DNA from: Desulfovibrio sp.
GTDB taxonomy: Bacteria; Desulfobacterota; Desulfovibrionia; Desulfovibrionales; Desulfovibrionaceae
Length of the DNA stretch: 17,182 nt
Assembly: GCA_020217165.1 (NCBI GenBank)
Contig: JAIWOE010000067.1
Location: forward strand, 1 to 17,182
Direction: 5' to 3'
Notes under the pieces: generated by a model
Seen by the model: only the letters and a program-made list of their open reading frames with translations
What the model was told of the DNA's origin: nothing
Database searches by the model: none
In this document: positions 15,641 through 17,182 of the stretch, in pieces
Layout of the letters: every line of letters starts with the position of its first letter
Numbering within the stretch: position 1 is the stretch's first letter
Made by a program: the position numbers and the translations under genes

Positions 15641-16576
15641 ATGGCAGCCATGCAACGAGGACTTGGCAAGGGGCTGGATGCGCTGCTGCGCGGCGCGACG
15701 GATGCCCCCGGAGATGCGGACCTGCGTCAGCTGCCCCTGGATTCCATCGCCCCCAACCCCAATCAGCCTCGCCGCGATTTTCCGGATGCATCGCTGCAGG
15801 AACTGGCCAACTCCATCGCCGCTCAGGGGGTCATTCAGCCCATTCTGGTCCGCCGGGCGCCTGGCGGGGCCGAAAAGCCCTATGAGCTCGTGGCCGGGGA
15901 GCGTCGGCTGCGCGCCTCCCGCCTGGCGGGGAAAACCCATATCCCGGCCCAGGTCAAGCAGGTTGACGATGACACCAGCCTCATAATCGCCATCATCGAA
16001 AATCTCCAGCGGGAAGATTTGAACCCCCTGGATGAAGCGCAGGGGCTTCAGCAGTTGCAGGAGCGGCTGTCCCTGAGTCAGGACGCCCTGGCCCAGCGGG
16101 TGGGCAAGAGCCGCCCGGCCGTGGCCAACGCCCTGCGGTTGCTCCAGCTGCCAACAACCATTCAGGAGCAGGTCCGCAGCGGCGCGGTTTCTGCCGGGCA
16201 TGCCCGGGCCCTGCTGGGTCTTGCCGATGCCGAGAGCCAGGCCGCCTTGCTGGAGCGGATTCTTCAGGAAGAGTTGTCCGTCAGGGAAGTGGAAGGGCTG
16301 GTTGCCTACTGGAAGGAGCATGGCGCCTGGCCGGAAGGGCAGCAGCCCCTGCGCCCGGCCCGGCGGACGCCGTCAAAATCCACAAGGCAACGGGAAGCCG
16401 TGCTCACGGAGTTGCAGACCAGGCTCAAGCAAACCTTTGCCTGCAAGGTGGCGGTGCGGGGAAGCTCTGAGAAAGGCCAAATTGTCCTGAGTTATGCCAC
16501 GGCCGAGGAGCTTTTGGCGCTGACCCAAAAGCTCGGTGTGCGCGAGGCCCCCAGCGGGGAGGAAACTGTATGGTAG
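15641..16576 (+). CDS. parB: Chromosome partitioning protein ParB (Spo0J)
   Basis: A 311-residue ParB. The N-terminal GLGKGLDALL (7-16) is the peptide that stimulates ParA. The CTP-binding fold has GERRLRA from residue 86 and ENLQRE (120-125), followed by LNPLDEA, then a helix-turn-helix (about 143-170) that reads parS and a C-terminal dimerisation part. The ATG at 15641 is chosen because AAGGAG (15627-15632) sits 8 bases before it. A GTG two codons earlier would be only 2 bases from that site. ParB clamps load at parS with CTP and spread. Two candidate parS sites are in this window. The last 7 bases overlap the heptose kinase gene. Confidence 0.96.
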   Translation: MAAMQRGLGKGLDALLRGATDAPGDADLRQLPLDSIAPNPNQPRRDFPDASLQELANSIAAQGVIQPILVRRAPGGAEKPYELVAGERRLRASRLAGKTHIPAQVKQVDDDTSLIIAIIENLQREDLNPLDEAQGLQQLQERLSLSQDALAQRVGKSRPAVANALRLLQLPTTIQEQVRSGAVSAGHARALLGLADAESQAALLERILQEELSVREVEGLVAYWKEHGAWPEGQQPLRPARRTPSKSTRQREAVLTELQTRLKQTFACKVAVRGSSEKGQIVLSYATAEELLALTQKLGVREAPSGEETVW

Positions 16577-17182
16577 GTGCGCTGCAACGGCGGTTGTCCG
16601 CCCAGGTGGATACGCTGGCTGGGGCCAGGGTGCTGGTGGTGGGCGATTGCATGCTGGACCATTACCTGGTGGGCACCGTGAACCGCATTTCCCCGGAAGC
16701 GCCCGTGCCGGTAATGCGAGTGGCGTCCGAACACCTGATGCTTGGCGGGGCCGGCAACGTGGCCACCAACATCTTGCGCATGGGCGGGCGACCCTACCTC
16801 ATCAGTGTCAGCGGTGATGATGACAATGCCCATAACATGGATGCGTTGATCCGCCACGAGCAGGTGGAAGCCACCATCATCCGTAGCGAGGACCGCCCCA
16901 CCACCATCAAAACGCGGGTGATCGCCCAGAACCAGCAGATGATGCGCATCGACAAAGAGTTCGAGGGCGCGGTGGATGGCGGTGTGGTGGACCTTCTCAT
17001 GGAAAGTCTGGAGGAAATGCTGCCGCAATTCGAGGTGGTGGTGCTATCGGATTACGGCAAGGGCGTCATCAACGCTGCTTTCCTGGAACGCTTCCGGACC
17101 TTGTGCCAGGCGCAGCCGCGACCGCCCAAGGTGTTGGTGGACCCCAAGATCAAGAATTTTCCGCTCTATCAGCAGGCGTACT
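16570..17182 (+). CDS. rfaE1: D-glycero-beta-D-manno-heptose-7-phosphate kinase, 5' part
   Basis: The first 204 codons of a PfkB-family sugar kinase; the gene runs off the window. VLVVGDCMLDHYLVG (21-35), RISPEAPVPV (39-48), GGAGNVATN (59-67) and SDYGKGVI are typical of RfaE1/HldE, which phosphorylates heptose 7-phosphate on the way to ADP-heptose for LPS inner core. The C-terminal active-site GAGD motif is outside the window. It therefore cannot be decided whether the protein also carries the adenylyltransferase domain (bifunctional HldE). GGGAGG lies 7 bases before the ATG, inside the end of parB; the ATGGTAG overlap implies coupled translation with ParB. Confidence 0.93.
   Translation, partial: MVGALQRRLSAQVDTLAGARVLVVGDCMLDHYLVGTVNRISPEAPVPVMRVASEHLMLGGAGNVATNILRMGGRPYLISVSGDDDNAHNMDALIRHEQVEATIIRSEDRPTTIKTRVIAQNQQMMRIDKEFEGAVDGGVVDLLMESLEEMLPQFEVVVLSDYGKGVINAAFLERFRTLCQAQPRPPKVLVDPKIKNFPLYQQAY

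Overview
The window looks like core chromosome of a GC-rich (about 60% by eye), Gram-negative, anaerobic sulfate-reducer-type bacterium, most likely a member of the Desulfovibrionaceae. The lineage call is inference. It rests on a ferredoxin-dependent 2-oxoacid oxidoreductase operon, ADP-heptose (LPS) synthesis, a lipoprotein with an outer-membrane-type sorting signal, a sigma-54 two-component pair and a small protein ending in an xxxCH motif of a kind I associate with this group. I see no tRNA, rRNA, CRISPR array, insertion sequence or prophage.

Layout. Positions 1-2177 (+): the 3' end of a membrane histidine kinase and its sigma-54-dependent response regulator. Positions 2187-5165 (+): a 992-residue protein joining an MrfA/YprA-type DNA-repair helicase to an MrfB/YprB-type exonuclease. 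A well-formed internal ribosome binding site and ATG sit in the linker between the two parts. Positions 5203-8771 (-): a tightly packed operon running delta-alpha-beta-gamma of a Vor/Kor-type 2-oxoacid:ferredoxin oxidoreductase and then aroE. Positions 8871-10001 (-): queA. An AT-rich divergent intergenic region follows. Positions 10268-12814 (+): an unrecognised lipoprotein, coaBC and an orphan protein. Positions 12910-13917 (+): a UDP-glucuronate 4-epimerase-type sugar epimerase. Positions 14000-14290 (+): the small xxxCH protein. Positions 14358-16576: chromosomal parA and parB, separated by a zinc-ribbon gene on the opposite strand. Position 16570 to the end (+): the start of the heptose-7-phosphate kinase gene.

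How the parts relate. ParA/ParB normally act at parS sites near the replication origin. Two parS-like 16-mers are visible, one just upstream of parA and one inside aroE, so this stretch may belong to the centromere-like region. No DnaA box cluster is seen. The epimerase and heptose kinase point to cell-surface polysaccharide. The Vor/Kor enzyme, AroE, CoaBC and QueA are housekeeping metabolism.

The observations most worth a second look are the helicase-exonuclease fusion with its internal start, the xxxCH protein next to parA, the two parS candidates, the zinc-ribbon gene splitting parA from parB, and a possible pseudoknot in the leader of the oxidoreductase operon.
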